DNA of 64,000 nucleotides, from positions 166,529-230,528 of the forward strand of contig NZ_JGYX01000007.1 in assembly GCF_000741215.1 (NCBI RefSeq). The letters run 5' to 3'. The translations under genes were made by a program, and so were the position numbers. This document shows positions 1 through 9,634 of the stretch, in pieces; the stretch's first letter is position 1; the number at the start of each line of letters is the position of its first letter. The notes beneath the pieces were generated by a model. It saw only the letters and a program-made list of their open reading frames with translations. It was not told the origin of the DNA and searched no databases. The DNA comes from Bifidobacterium pullorum subsp. gallinarum. Lineage in GTDB: Bacteria > Actinomycetota > Actinomycetes > Actinomycetales > Bifidobacteriaceae.

Positions 1-60
1 GCAGAGCGGGTCGGTTCCCGCTTGCCTACGAGGCTGACCATACGGATTTATGTCTTGATA

Positions 61-117
61 AATATTAGATATATCTTACATTTTATTTTCTATGTCAAAT
101 AATGTAAAATATATTGT
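61..117 (+). promoter_or_regulatory. AT-rich promoter region of the first ATPase gene
   Basis: The bases just upstream of the first ATPase start are strikingly A+T rich compared with the rest of the window. A 7-bp inverted repeat (TTACATT at 76-82, AATGTAA at 101-107) surrounds this stretch, and TAAAAT at 105-110 could be a -10 box. No clear ribosome site precedes the ATG at 118, so a leaderless or weakly translated start is possible. The assignment as promoter is an inference from composition and position. Confidence 0.35.
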
Positions 118-1380
118 ATGTTTGAAAGCATGCTGACGTATCCCCGGCCCCGACTGCTGGAATCGTTGATCGCCCACATGGGCACCGACGAGGTCAAGGT
201 GCTGACGGGTGTCCGCCGGTGCGGCAAGTCGACGTTGCTGCGTATGTTCGCCGACCGTCTGAGGGCAAACGGCATCGCCGAATCCAATCTGTTCTTCAAA
301 CAGCTCGATGCCGCGGGGCTGCCCTTCGACTACGCTGCGCGTAACCTGTACGAGGAACTGTCTGCGGCGTATCGTGCGGCAGACAAGAACGGTACGTTCG
401 TCATCCTGCTGGACGAGGTGCAGGAGGTGGCGGGATGGGAGAAGGTCGTCCGTCGTTTCCAGACGCAGCCGGATACCGACATCTATCTGACCGGATCGAA
501 CGCGATGCTGCTGTCCGGCGAACTGGCCACCTACATCGCCGGCCGGTATGTGGAGATACCGGTCTACCCGTTCTCATTCGAGGAATACGTATCATGCCGT
601 GCCTTGCAGGACGAATCGTCGGATTCGCCCGACGTGCTGCTGGCCGACTACATGCGGTACGGCGGCATGCCGGCGCTGCTTGCCATGGGGCCGGCAGACG
701 AATCGCGCGCCGCGGAGGTTCTGGACGCCATATTCAATACCATCGTCGTCAAGGACGTGGCGAGCAGGTATGGTATCCGTGATCTCGCGACGTTCGACAA
801 AATCGCGCGGTATCTGTTCGCGACATCCGGGAACCTGTTCTCGGTGCGCAGAATCGTCAACACGTTGAAATCATCCGGCGTCGTCATCAGCCCGCAGACG
901 CTGGACGAGCAGATCAGGATGCTGGAGCAGGCGTTCGTGATCTATGCGGCGGAACAATCCGGGCTGAGAGGCAAACAGATTCTCCGTCCCCAACGCAAGT
1001 ATTATCCGGTTGACAACGGGTTCAGGAATTATGCCCTGGGCTTCGCGGGCGTCGATGCCGGATTCCAACTGGAGGGCATCGTATACATGGAACTGCTGCG
1101 TCGCGGATGGACGGTTCACGTCGGTGCGCTGCCCACGGGAGAGGTCGATTTCGTCGCGAGACGAGGCTCGGCGATGCGGTATGTTCAGGTCACCGCGTCG
1201 ATGGCCGACGAAGCCACACGCGAGCGCGAACTGGCGCCGCTGCGCGCGGTCGGTGACTCTTTCCCGAAGGTCGTCGTGACGCTCGAACCCTACGGCGTCG
1301 GTACCACACAGGACGGCATTACCGTCATCCGGGCCGTCGACTGGTTGCTGGACGTCGATGGGGACATGGGCGATCGGTAG
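118..1380 (+). CDS. AAA ATPase with DUF4143-type C-terminal domain
   Basis: A 420-residue cytoplasmic ATPase of the AAA_14/DUF4143 group, which is common in host-associated bacteria and archaea and has no settled function. The Walker A motif GVRRCGKST is at residues 31-39 and the Walker B ILLDEVQ is near residue 98. The C-terminal third resembles the nuclease-like fold typical of DUF4143 proteins (GEVDFVARRG near residue 342). The ATG at 118 is used; an ATG at 130 is an alternative. The upstream DNA is AT-rich, unlike the coding region, which suggests an acquired single-gene cassette. It ends 40 bp before the likely dnaB start. Members have been proposed as defence, toxin-antitoxin or regulatory ATPases, but nothing here decides between these. 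Confidence 0.8.
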   Translation: MFESMLTYPRPRLLESLIAHMGTDEVKVLTGVRRCGKSTLLRMFADRLRANGIAESNLFFKQLDAAGLPFDYAARNLYEELSAAYRAADKNGTFVILLDEVQEVAGWEKVVRRFQTQPDTDIYLTGSNAMLLSGELATYIAGRYVEIPVYPFSFEEYVSCRALQDESSDSPDVLLADYMRYGGMPALLAMGPADESRAAEVLDAIFNTIVVKDVASRYGIRDLATFDKIARYLFATSGNLFSVRRIVNTLKSSGVVISPQTLDEQIRMLEQAFVIYAAEQSGLRGKQILRPQRKYYPVDNGFRNYALGFAGVDAGFQLEGIVYMELLRRGWTVHVGALPTGEVDFVARRGSAMRYVQVTASMADEATRERELAPLRAVGDSFPKVVVTLEPYGVGTTQDGITVIRAVDWLLDVDGDMGDR

Positions 1381-1420
1381 ATATCTACCGGCTTTCGAGC
1401 CTGCATCTATACTCGAACGT

Positions 1421-2887
<1,467 letters not shown>

Positions 2888-2889
2888 CG

Positions 2890-4488
2890 ATGGCATCGCG
2901 GAATACAACAGTGCAGCAACCGGTCGCCGAGAACCAGACAACCGTCACACCGTCACCTGTGGACGCGAAGACTCGCCGCCCTTGGCACGCCTTCGCCACC
3001 CCGCTGATCGGCAAGGCCGTGCGCAAGGCGGCGCGGCTCGCGCACTCCGGTGGCAGCGCGTTCCCCGGCAAGATCGCCGAAACCATCGACCCCGGTTTCC
3101 TGGCGCGCACGCTCGGCCAACTGCCGCTCGGCGTGGTGCTGGTCTCCGGCACCAACGGCAAAACCACCACCACGCGTATGGTGGCCAGCGTGTTGGAGAA
3201 CCTCGGCCTGAAGGTGTTCACCAATCCGACCGGCTCGAACTTCACCCGCGGCGTGGTCTCGGCATTGCTGGATCGGGTCACGCTCGGCGGCCGGCTGGAC
3301 GCCGACATCGCCGTGCTCGAACTCGACGAGGCCTACGCCGTGCACTTCGTGCGCCAGGTCAAGCCGCGCCACTGCCTGTTGCTCAACGTCATGCGCGACC
3401 AGCTCGACCGCTTCGGCGAGATCGACAATACCGCCCGTCTGCTCAGCAGCGTGGCCGAAGCCACCACCGGCACCGTGGTGCTCAACCGCGAGGACCCGCG
3501 CATCGCCGCGCTCGCCGACGTGGCGCCCGCCACGGCCTCGGTCCGCTACTTCGGACTGGATGCCTCGTTGCGCTCGTTCTTCCCCTCCGACGACGACATG
3601 GCCACCACGGTGAGTCTGCCGGGACTCGGAGCCGCCGCCGAGCACATGGAGTCCGGCCAAGCATCCGCTGCCGCATCCGACGGTTCGGGCGTCGCCGGCA
3701 AGGCCGGCCAATCCTGCCCTGACGGGGATTCCGACACCGGTGGACGTACTCCCGAAGCGCTTCCCGCTGATGTCGCGTTGATGGCTGTCGGCGATCATCA
3801 GGCTACGTTCCGCATCGACGGTGCCGACCTGACCACGCCGGTCCGGCTTGAAGGCGTCTACAACCTGTACAACGCAGCGGCCGCGCTCGCCGTGGTGCGT
3901 GCCGTGCTGGCGGATATCCGCCGCGGCACGATCGGAACGACGAGGGCGGAATCGACGGGCTCACCGGACTCTGATGCATCCGCCGCACGCATGACATTGG
4001 TCGCGCAGTCAGATACCGACGCGCTGATGGCCGCGCTCTCGACGGTCACCCCCGCGTTCGGACGCGGGGAATCAATCGATGTGAACGGTTCCACGGTGGA
4101 GCTGCTGCTGGTCAAGAACCCGATGGGCTTCCGCCTGTCGCTGGCGTCGTTCCCGCCCGAAGAGCATGACACGATGATCTGCATCAACGACGAATACGCC
4201 GATGGCCGTGATATGAGTTGGCTGTGGGACGTGGACTTCACCAGCCTGCGCGGCACCGGCGTGGCGATGGTCTCCGGCGTGCGCGCGTGGGATATGGCGC
4301 TGCGCCTCGAATACGACCAGGTGCCGGTCGCCGAGGTCGATACGGAACTGGATAAGGCCGTCGAACGGTTCGTGACCGCCAATCCGGGCACGCCGAAGCA
4401 CATCTACTGCACATACACCGCCATGCTCGCCGTACGTGCACGGCTTGGCCGCATGACCGAAGTCGCCGATGCCGGCGTGGGACGTTAA
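2890..4488 (+). CDS. murT: Lipid II isoglutaminyl synthase, MurT ligase subunit
   Basis: The Mur-ligase-like subunit of MurT/GatD, which amidates the alpha-carboxylate of D-Glu in the lipid II stem peptide at the inner membrane face. The ATP-binding loop SGTNGKTTTTRM is at about residues 86-97. The C-terminal DUF1727 domain has DGRDMSWLWDVDF (residues 438-450), whose Asp matches the catalytic Asp of characterised MurT proteins. The protein is 532 residues, longer than the usual 430-450. The extra length is a Ser/Gly/Asp-rich stretch (about residues 234-300), where many MurT proteins carry a four-Cys zinc ribbon. Only one Cys is visible in that stretch. It starts 2 bp after dnaB, and gatD follows 9 bp downstream. 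Confidence 0.93.
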   Translation: MASRNTTVQQPVAENQTTVTPSPVDAKTRRPWHAFATPLIGKAVRKAARLAHSGGSAFPGKIAETIDPGFLARTLGQLPLGVVLVSGTNGKTTTTRMVASVLENLGLKVFTNPTGSNFTRGVVSALLDRVTLGGRLDADIAVLELDEAYAVHFVRQVKPRHCLLLNVMRDQLDRFGEIDNTARLLSSVAEATTGTVVLNREDPRIAALADVAPATASVRYFGLDASLRSFFPSDDDMATTVSLPGLGAAAEHMESGQASAAASDGSGVAGKAGQSCPDGDSDTGGRTPEALPADVALMAVGDHQATFRIDGADLTTPVRLEGVYNLYNAAAALAVVRAVLADIRRGTIGTTRAESTGSPDSDASAARMTLVAQSDTDALMAALSTVTPAFGRGESIDVNGSTVELLLVKNPMGFRLSLASFPPEEHDTMICINDEYADGRDMSWLWDVDFTSLRGTGVAMVSGVRAWDMALRLEYDQVPVAEVDTELDKAVERFVTANPGTPKHIYCTYTAMLAVRARLGRMTEVADAGVGR

Positions 4489-4497
4489 GGAGCGACG

Positions 4498-5274
4498 ATG
4501 AGCGAAACCAACGAGACCAATGGGGTTGCCGGCGTCATCGACGTCGTCTCCCTGTATCCCAAGGATATGAACATCTATGGCGACTCCGGCAACGTACTCA
4601 CCGTCGCCAGGCGGCTCGCGCTGTACGGGTATGCGCCGCGCATCCACGAGATCAACCAGGGCGACCCGTGGCCGGAGCGCGTGGACATGATCCTCGGCGG
4701 CGGCGGACAGGACACCGGGCAGAAGAAGATCATCGACGACCTGTTCGCCCGCGCCGACGACCTGCGCCGCTTCGCCGCGGATGGCGTGCCGATGCTGATG
4801 ATCTGCGGCCTGTACCAGCTGTTCGGCCATTACTTCGAGACAATCGACGGCACTCGGCTCGACGGCATCGGCATCATCGGCGCCCACACCATCGGGCGCG
4901 ACGTGCGCATGATCGGCAACCTCGTCGAACATTCCGCGCACTTCGGCGATATCATCGGCTACGAGAACCATTCCGGGCAGACCTTCCTCGATCCGGGCGT
5001 CGAACCGCTGGGCCGTGTGGACCATGACGGCACCGGCAACAACGGCGAGGACCACACCGAGGGCGCGCGCGTCAACAACGTCATCGGCACCTACATGCAC
5101 GGTTCGCTGCTGCCCAAGAACCCGGCCATTGCGGATTTCCTCATCCGCGCGGCCGCGGAACGGCGTTACGGCGCATTCGAACCGCGCCAGGCCAAGGACC
5201 GGGTCGCCGAACTCGCGCGCATCGACGGAATCGCCGCCAAAGCCAGGGCCGTGGCCGCCGGCAGGCCGCGGTAA
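4498..5274 (+). CDS. gatD: Lipid II isoglutaminyl synthase, glutamine amidotransferase subunit GatD
   Basis: Class-I-like glutaminase subunit that releases ammonia from glutamine and passes it to MurT for lipid II amidation. The nucleophile Cys is in MLMICGLYQLFG (Cys about residue 103), and the catalytic His is in YMHGSLLP (about residue 201). The length of 258 residues is typical. The usual GGYQ after the nucleophile is GLYQ here, a small departure. An AAGGAG ribosome site precedes the ATG at 4498. The gene directly follows murT, as in most Gram-positive genomes that amidate their peptidoglycan. Confidence 0.94.
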   Translation: MSETNETNGVAGVIDVVSLYPKDMNIYGDSGNVLTVARRLALYGYAPRIHEINQGDPWPERVDMILGGGGQDTGQKKIIDDLFARADDLRRFAADGVPMLMICGLYQLFGHYFETIDGTRLDGIGIIGAHTIGRDVRMIGNLVEHSAHFGDIIGYENHSGQTFLDPGVEPLGRVDHDGTGNNGEDHTEGARVNNVIGTYMHGSLLPKNPAIADFLIRAAAERRYGAFEPRQAKDRVAELARIDGIAAKARAVAAGRPR

Positions 5275-5320
5275 GCGTTCCGTCGGAAAGCGCTGTTTTC
5301 CCATCCCCTGCACGGGTATG

Positions 5321-5350
5321 CGGAAAAGTGTTGCATAACACACTTTTCCG
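5321..5350 (+). terminator. Hairpin after the dnaB-murT-gatD block
   Basis: An 11-bp perfect stem (CGGAAAAGTGT at 5321-5331, ACACTTTTCCG at 5340-5350) with an 8-nt loop lies 46 bp after gatD. Shorter complementary arms (CCATCCC and GGGATGG) extend the fold outward. There is no long T-tract, so it may be a weak or bidirectional terminator. Confidence 0.5.
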
Positions 5351-5466
5351 ATAAGGGATGGCTTGACGCCACTGTGCCGTTTTTCGATATCGTCCCTCGA
5401 ATGTTGAACCGGCGTGAAGTGCGGGGTGCGGTAGAGTGGAACCACATCCGTTCAAAGGAGGACACG

Positions 5467-5685
5467 ATGGCTGATTTCGATTTCGGTGAAGGCCTGCGCA
5501 AGGTGTTTCTGGCGGGCGTCGGCGCCCTGGCCACCACAGTGGAGAAGGGTCAGGAAATCGTTGACGATCTGGTCAAGAAGGGCGAGCTGACCGTTGAGCA
5601 GGGCAAGGCCCTGAACACCGAGCTCAAGCGCAAGGCCGAAGAGGTTAAGGAAGAGCACGAGGCCAGGGCCGATCAGGCCGAGTAA
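5467..5685 (+). CDS. Small charged helical protein, phasin-like
   Basis: A 72-residue protein of unknown function. It starts MADFDFGEGLRKVFLAG, has a short hydrophobic segment, and then becomes a highly charged Glu/Lys-rich amphipathic helix ending in DQAE. This resembles the short phasin-like or PHA-granule-type helical proteins often annotated in Gram-positives, but the match is only in style. The start at 5467 is fixed by a strong ribosome site (AAAGGAGG at 5455-5462). The open frame extends upstream to 5374, but that part overlaps the probable promoter. It appears monocistronic, with hairpins on both sides. Confidence 0.75.
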   Translation: MADFDFGEGLRKVFLAGVGALATTVEKGQEIVDDLVKKGELTVEQGKALNTELKRKAEEVKEEHEARADQAE

Positions 5686-5700
5686 GGCTCTTCCACCTAT

Positions 5701-5735
5701 AACCGTCCGGTGTCGCGCAAGCGCATCGGACGGTT
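5701..5735 (+). terminator. Terminator-like hairpin after the small helical protein
   Basis: A 12-bp stem with one G-T type mismatch (5701-5712 with 5724-5735) and an 11-nt loop. It lies 15 bp after the stop codon of the small gene and 12 bp before the next gene start. Confidence 0.55.
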
Positions 5736-5747
5736 GCTGATGCCGCA

Positions 5748-7607
5748 ATGAGCAACGTATCCCCATCCCCCAAGACCAGTCGGCAGCCATCGGGCGCAAC
5801 AAAGCGGCCCGACGCTTCAGCGTCGAATAAGCCGACATCGAATATCCCCACGTCGGATGCCGCCGCACCGGATGTCTCTGCGTCGGGCGCCCCCACATCG
5901 GCGCCTCCGTACGCGCGCGCATACGTTCCCGGCACCCCCGACGCGGAAGTCGCCGAACTCATCGGCCTATTCGGATCCCGCCGCAACGACGCATTCGCCG
6001 CGCGGTACCATCTGACACGGCGCAACAAACTCAAACGACTCTGGCAGATCGCCCGCATCGCCAACCAATTCGACGTCATCCACGGCCTGACCCCGGTCAA
6101 GATGCGGCTCATGCTGGAGGCGCTCGGCCCCACCTTCGTCAAGGTCGGACAGATTCTCTCGATGCGCTCCGAGATCCTGCCGCAGGCATTCTGCGACGAA
6201 CTGGCGAAACTACGCGCCGACGCCGACCCGATGCCGTACCAGACAGTCTTGGAGACGCTGTCCTCGGAATACGGACGCCCCATCGGCGAGATCTTCGAGC
6301 ACATCGACCCCACCCCGCTGGGCTCCGCATCGCTGGCCCAGGTGCATCGGGCCACACTGCTCACCGGCGAGGACGTGGCCGTCAAGGTGCAACGCCCCGG
6401 TGTGCGTGAGACCATGGCCCAGGACGTATCCATCATGCGTTCGATCGCCCGTCTGGCCACCCGGGTCATGCCCAGTGCGCAGGTGGTGGATCTGGGCGGT
6501 GTGGTCGAGGAACTCTGGGACACCTTCGAATCCGAGACGGACTTCCTCGTGGAGGCCCGCAACCTGGCCGAGTTCAAACGCTTCTGCCAGCCCTACGTCT
6601 ACATGGACTGCCCGAAACCCTACATGGATCTGTGCACCGAGCATGTGGTGGTGATGGACTATGTGGAGGGCATCTCCGTCTCGCACCCCGAACAGCTGAT
6701 CGCCGCCGGATACGACCTTAAGGAGATCGGCACCAAGCTCGTCGACAACTACGCCACCCAGGTGCTCGACGACGGCTTCTTCCACGCCGATCCTCACCCC
6801 GGTAACATCATCATCGCCGGCGGACAGATCGTCCTGATCGACCTGGGCATGACCGGCCGGCTCAACGCCAAAATCCGTTCGGTGCTCAAGCAGATGATCT
6901 TCGCCGTGGCCAAACAGGACTCGCCGGCGCTCGCCGACGGCCTGCTGCGATTCGCCGGCACTGAGTCCGATGCGTCCGACTATCCGGCGCTGCTGGCCGA
7001 TCTGGACACCATTGTGGCCGAATACGGCACCGTGGATCTGAAGGACCTGGACCTGGCCTCGTTCGTGACCGCGCTGACCCAGCTGGCGCAGCGGCACGGC
7101 ATCGAGGTGCCGAGCACGGTGACCACGGTGGCCCGCGCGCTGGTCACGTTGGAGGGGCTGCTGGACGAGTTCATCCCCGACGTGAACATGATCGAGATCA
7201 TCTCGGAGCACATCGCCACGTCGAAGCCCCTGGACCGCGCCGCCGCGGATGAGGTCAAGTCGTTGGGAGTCGAGGCGCATGCGGCGCTGCACGGCCTGCT
7301 CGGCGCGCTCTGTGAGACCAAGGTGGCGGCGCGCATGCTCACGCGCGGCCAGCTGCGGGTGAACATGGAGCTGGCCGGCGCCGAGGAGCCGATGCGCATG
7401 CTCTCCGAGATGGTCAACCGCCTGACGATGGCGCTGATCGTGGTCGGTCTGTATGTGGGCTCGTCGATCGTGTATTTCGCCGGTGTGCCGCCGATCGTGT
7501 TCGGCATCCCCGTAGTCGGGTTCATGGGCTACGTGGTGGCGTTCGTGCTGTCCGTGTGGATCGTCTTCGACATCTACTTCAAGGGCCGCCGTTCCAAGAG
7601 GCGCTGA
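5748..7607 (+). CDS. AarF/UbiB (ABC1) family protein kinase-like protein
   Basis: A 619-residue atypical kinase of the ABC1/ADCK/UbiB family, which is implicated in isoprenoid-lipid metabolism. The family KxGQ signature appears as FVKVGQILSM near residue 129. The nucleotide-binding Lys is in VAVKVQRPG near residue 210, the catalytic loop is HADPHPGNI near residue 345, and the metal-binding Asp is in LIDLGMTG near residue 364. Two hydrophobic helices at about residues 550-610 should anchor it in the membrane, as in other members. The first 60 residues are Ser/Pro/Ala-rich and probably disordered. Bifidobacteria are not known to make respiratory quinones, so the substrate here is unclear. Confidence 0.9.
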   Translation: MSNVSPSPKTSRQPSGATKRPDASASNKPTSNIPTSDAAAPDVSASGAPTSAPPYARAYVPGTPDAEVAELIGLFGSRRNDAFAARYHLTRRNKLKRLWQIARIANQFDVIHGLTPVKMRLMLEALGPTFVKVGQILSMRSEILPQAFCDELAKLRADADPMPYQTVLETLSSEYGRPIGEIFEHIDPTPLGSASLAQVHRATLLTGEDVAVKVQRPGVRETMAQDVSIMRSIARLATRVMPSAQVVDLGGVVEELWDTFESETDFLVEARNLAEFKRFCQPYVYMDCPKPYMDLCTEHVVVMDYVEGISVSHPEQLIAAGYDLKEIGTKLVDNYATQVLDDGFFHADPHPGNIIIAGGQIVLIDLGMTGRLNAKIRSVLKQMIFAVAKQDSPALADGLLRFAGTESDASDYPALLADLDTIVAEYGTVDLKDLDLASFVTALTQLAQRHGIEVPSTVTTVARALVTLEGLLDEFIPDVNMIEIISEHIATSKPLDRAAADEVKSLGVEAHAALHGLLGALCETKVAARMLTRGQLRVNMELAGAEEPMRMLSEMVNRLTMALIVVGLYVGSSIVYFAGVPPIVFGIPVVGFMGYVVAFVLSVWIVFDIYFKGRRSKRR

Positions 7608-7716
7608 GGCGCGTGCGAGTGGGAGCTACGATTCGGGCTCGTGCGTCAACCGCACCGCTCCGTAAACGTGGTACTGCCCACCCGCATTCCCCGATGATCC
7701 GCGCTACCATGGCGGC

Positions 7717-8277
7717 ATGAAGCTGATTAAGGCATGGACTGGCGACTTGGATAGGGCATACGAACTGTTCGGCAAATTCCAAGCGGACGAGCATGGGTTC
7801 GTCAACGATGCGTATGGCCTGAGTCGCGACGAATTCGCCCAATACATGCGCAAGGTCGAGGATATGCACGCCGGCCGCAATCTCCCGGAGGGGTACGTGC
7901 CCGCCACCAAGTACATCCTGGTGAACGACAGCGGGGACTATGTGGGCATCTTCAACCTGCGGCACCGTCTCAACGATCGTCTGCGCGAAGGCGCGGGGCA
8001 TATCGGCTACGGCATCGCGCCCGAGTATCGCGGACGCGGCTACGCCACCGCCGGACTGCGCATGATCCTCGTGACGGCCTTGGCCGAGTACGGCATCAAG
8101 GAGGCGTACCTGTCCGTGAACAAGGACAATCCCGCGTCGCTTGCCGTGCAACGGCATCTCGGCGCACGCATCGACCATGACAACGACACCGAATACTTCA
8201 CCCGCATCCGGATCACGGAGCCTGGTGCCATGCCGGAACCCTGCCGCGACCCCGGCAAAGACGGGGCGTGCGGCTAG
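7717..8277 (+). CDS. GNAT family N-acetyltransferase
   Basis: A 186-residue acetyl-CoA-dependent acetyltransferase. The acetyl-CoA pyrophosphate-binding motif appears as GIAPEYRGRGYATAGLRM (about residues 99-116), followed by the motif B region LSVNKDNPASLAVQRHLGAR typical of RimJ/YjaA-like members. The substrate is unknown. The start is the ATG at 7717; no strong ribosome site is visible. It stands alone between the ABC1 kinase and the GDPD gene, on the same strand. Confidence 0.88.
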   Translation: MKLIKAWTGDLDRAYELFGKFQADEHGFVNDAYGLSRDEFAQYMRKVEDMHAGRNLPEGYVPATKYILVNDSGDYVGIFNLRHRLNDRLREGAGHIGYGIAPEYRGRGYATAGLRMILVTALAEYGIKEAYLSVNKDNPASLAVQRHLGARIDHDNDTEYFTRIRITEPGAMPEPCRDPGKDGACG

Positions 8278-8318
8278 TCTCGGTAGCAGTGGACCATCCG
8301 ACCCGAGGAAGGAGCATC

Positions 8319-9368
8319 ATGGCGGAACGTGGGATGTTCGGTAAGGTGCTGTTGGCCGGCGCGGCTGCGGCGGGTGCCGCGGCGTGGGCGATCGCCCCGC
8401 GCAGTTTCTCCGACAAGCGCGACAACTACGTGCCGTCGATTCCGGACGTCTGGTACGCGCATCGCGGCCTGCACGACGCCGGTTCCGGCCTGACCGCGCA
8501 GTATGCGGCTGAAAGCGGGGAGTACGTGGCCTTGGCGCGCCGGATGGCGATGAAGGCCGGCTACGGTACGCCCGAATGCGTCGGCCCGATCGCCCCGGAG
8601 AACTCCCTGGCCGCGTTCGCCGCCGCCTGTGAGGCCGGGTACGGCATCGAGCTCGACATCCAGTTGACGATGGACGGCCAGGTGGTGGTGGCCCACGATG
8701 AGACGCTGATGCGTGTGGCGGGCGATCCGCGCCGCATCTGCGACCTGACCTATGACGAGCTGACCCGGATCCCGCTGTATCCCACGCCGTCGCGCCCCGG
8801 CTGCGAGCTGGCCGAGCCGGTGCCGAACGCGGTGGAGGCCCCCGGCCTGGTGGTGACCCCGGCCAAGCCGCCGCTGGGGTATTACCAGCATGTGCCGCTG
8901 TTCTCGGACGTGCTCAAGGTGGTGGCGGGTCGCGTGCCGCTGATTGTGGAATACAAGATCGATGGCAGTGATTGGACGCCGCGTTGCGAGGAGCTGATGG
9001 AGAAGGGCGACGCACTGTTGCAGGCGTATGCGGGTCCGTATGTGGTGGAGTCGTTCCATCCGATGGCGATGCGTTGGTACAGGGAGCATCGTCCGGAGGT
9101 GTGCCGCGGCCAGTTGATCGAGCCGCTGCCGTTGGGGCAGACCGACGTGACCTATTGGGCCGCGGGTCGGCTGCTGTTCAACTGGCTGTCCCGTCCGGAT
9201 TTCGTGGCGTGCGATTGGCGCAGCGGTGGTTCCCCGCAGGTGCGCCTGAACCGTGCGTTGGGCGCGGTGCCGGTCTCCTGGACCGTGCGCAGCCGCGACG
9301 AGGTGGCCGAATGCGACGCTTGGTTCGATCACCACATCTTCGAGTCGTTCGTCCCCGACGAACACTGA
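8319..9368 (+). CDS. Glycerophosphodiester phosphodiesterase family protein
   Basis: A 349-residue GDPD-fold enzyme expected to hydrolyse glycerophosphodiesters to glycerol-3-phosphate and an alcohol. Family motifs are visible: HRGLH near residue 48, PENSLAAF near residue 90, ELDIQLT with the metal-binding Glu/Asp, and AHDETL with the second His. The start at 8319 follows GAGGAAGGAG, an ideal ribosome site. The N-terminus has a hydrophobic Ala/Gly stretch that may be a membrane anchor. The last codons (ECDAWFDHHIF) recur as a detached fragment at 11035-11075, beyond the neighbouring ATPase gene. Confidence 0.92.
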   Translation: MAERGMFGKVLLAGAAAAGAAAWAIAPRSFSDKRDNYVPSIPDVWYAHRGLHDAGSGLTAQYAAESGEYVALARRMAMKAGYGTPECVGPIAPENSLAAFAAACEAGYGIELDIQLTMDGQVVVAHDETLMRVAGDPRRICDLTYDELTRIPLYPTPSRPGCELAEPVPNAVEAPGLVVTPAKPPLGYYQHVPLFSDVLKVVAGRVPLIVEYKIDGSDWTPRCEELMEKGDALLQAYAGPYVVESFHPMAMRWYREHRPEVCRGQLIEPLPLGQTDVTYWAAGRLLFNWLSRPDFVACDWRSGGSPQVRLNRALGAVPVSWTVRSRDEVAECDAWFDHHIFESFVPDEH

Positions 9369-9498
9369 GACACGCCCGGCCTGTGCGGACTCTGACACTT
9401 TTGTGACTCTGACACTTTCAGAGACTGGCGTTATTCCGCCGTTTTCTGGAATGTATCACAGTCACGATGTGTCAGAGTCCGCGCAGGCCGGGCGTGTC
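9369..9498. repeat. 130-bp imperfect palindrome after the GDPD gene
   Basis: Outer arms of 30 bp (9369-9398 and 9469-9498) pair with one mismatch. Within the 70-nt interior, further complementary blocks (GTGACTCTGAC with GTATCACAGTCAC, and GGC with GCC near the centre) extend the fold almost to the midpoint. It starts at the GDPD stop codon. It could act as a strong terminator or as a palindromic repeat element. A related but diverged structure follows the next gene at 11096-11183. Confidence 0.7.
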
Positions 9499-9579
9499 GG
9501 GGTGGGGAGTGGGGGCGGGCGGCCTCGTTTGCGGTTGCGTTTGTGGGTTTCCTGGTTACGCGGGGCGCAATTTTATAAA

Positions 9580-9617
9580 AGTACGGTACTGTAAAGTATA
9601 ATACTAAGTATTGTACT
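9580..9617 (+). promoter_or_regulatory. Three 11-bp palindromic boxes over the ATPase promoter
   Basis: AGTACGGTACT (9580-9590), AGTATAATACT (9595-9605) and AGTATTGTACT (9607-9617) are three consecutive near-identical palindromes. The middle box contains TATAAT (9597-9602), a consensus -10 element. The ATG of the downstream gene is at 9635, after AGAAAGG. A repressor-controlled promoter is a natural reading, but the regulator is unknown. Confidence 0.6.
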
Positions 9618-9634
9618 TGCAGAAAGGCTGCATC

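Noticed and set aside
1358..1420. Upstream extension of DnaB
   Set aside because: The extra 21 codons overlap the preceding ATPase gene and do not resemble a DnaB N-terminus. An ATG at 1421 suits better.
4072..5445. A 457-codon minus frame over murT and gatD
   Set aside because: High-GC shadow of two well-supported genes with no plausible protein motifs.
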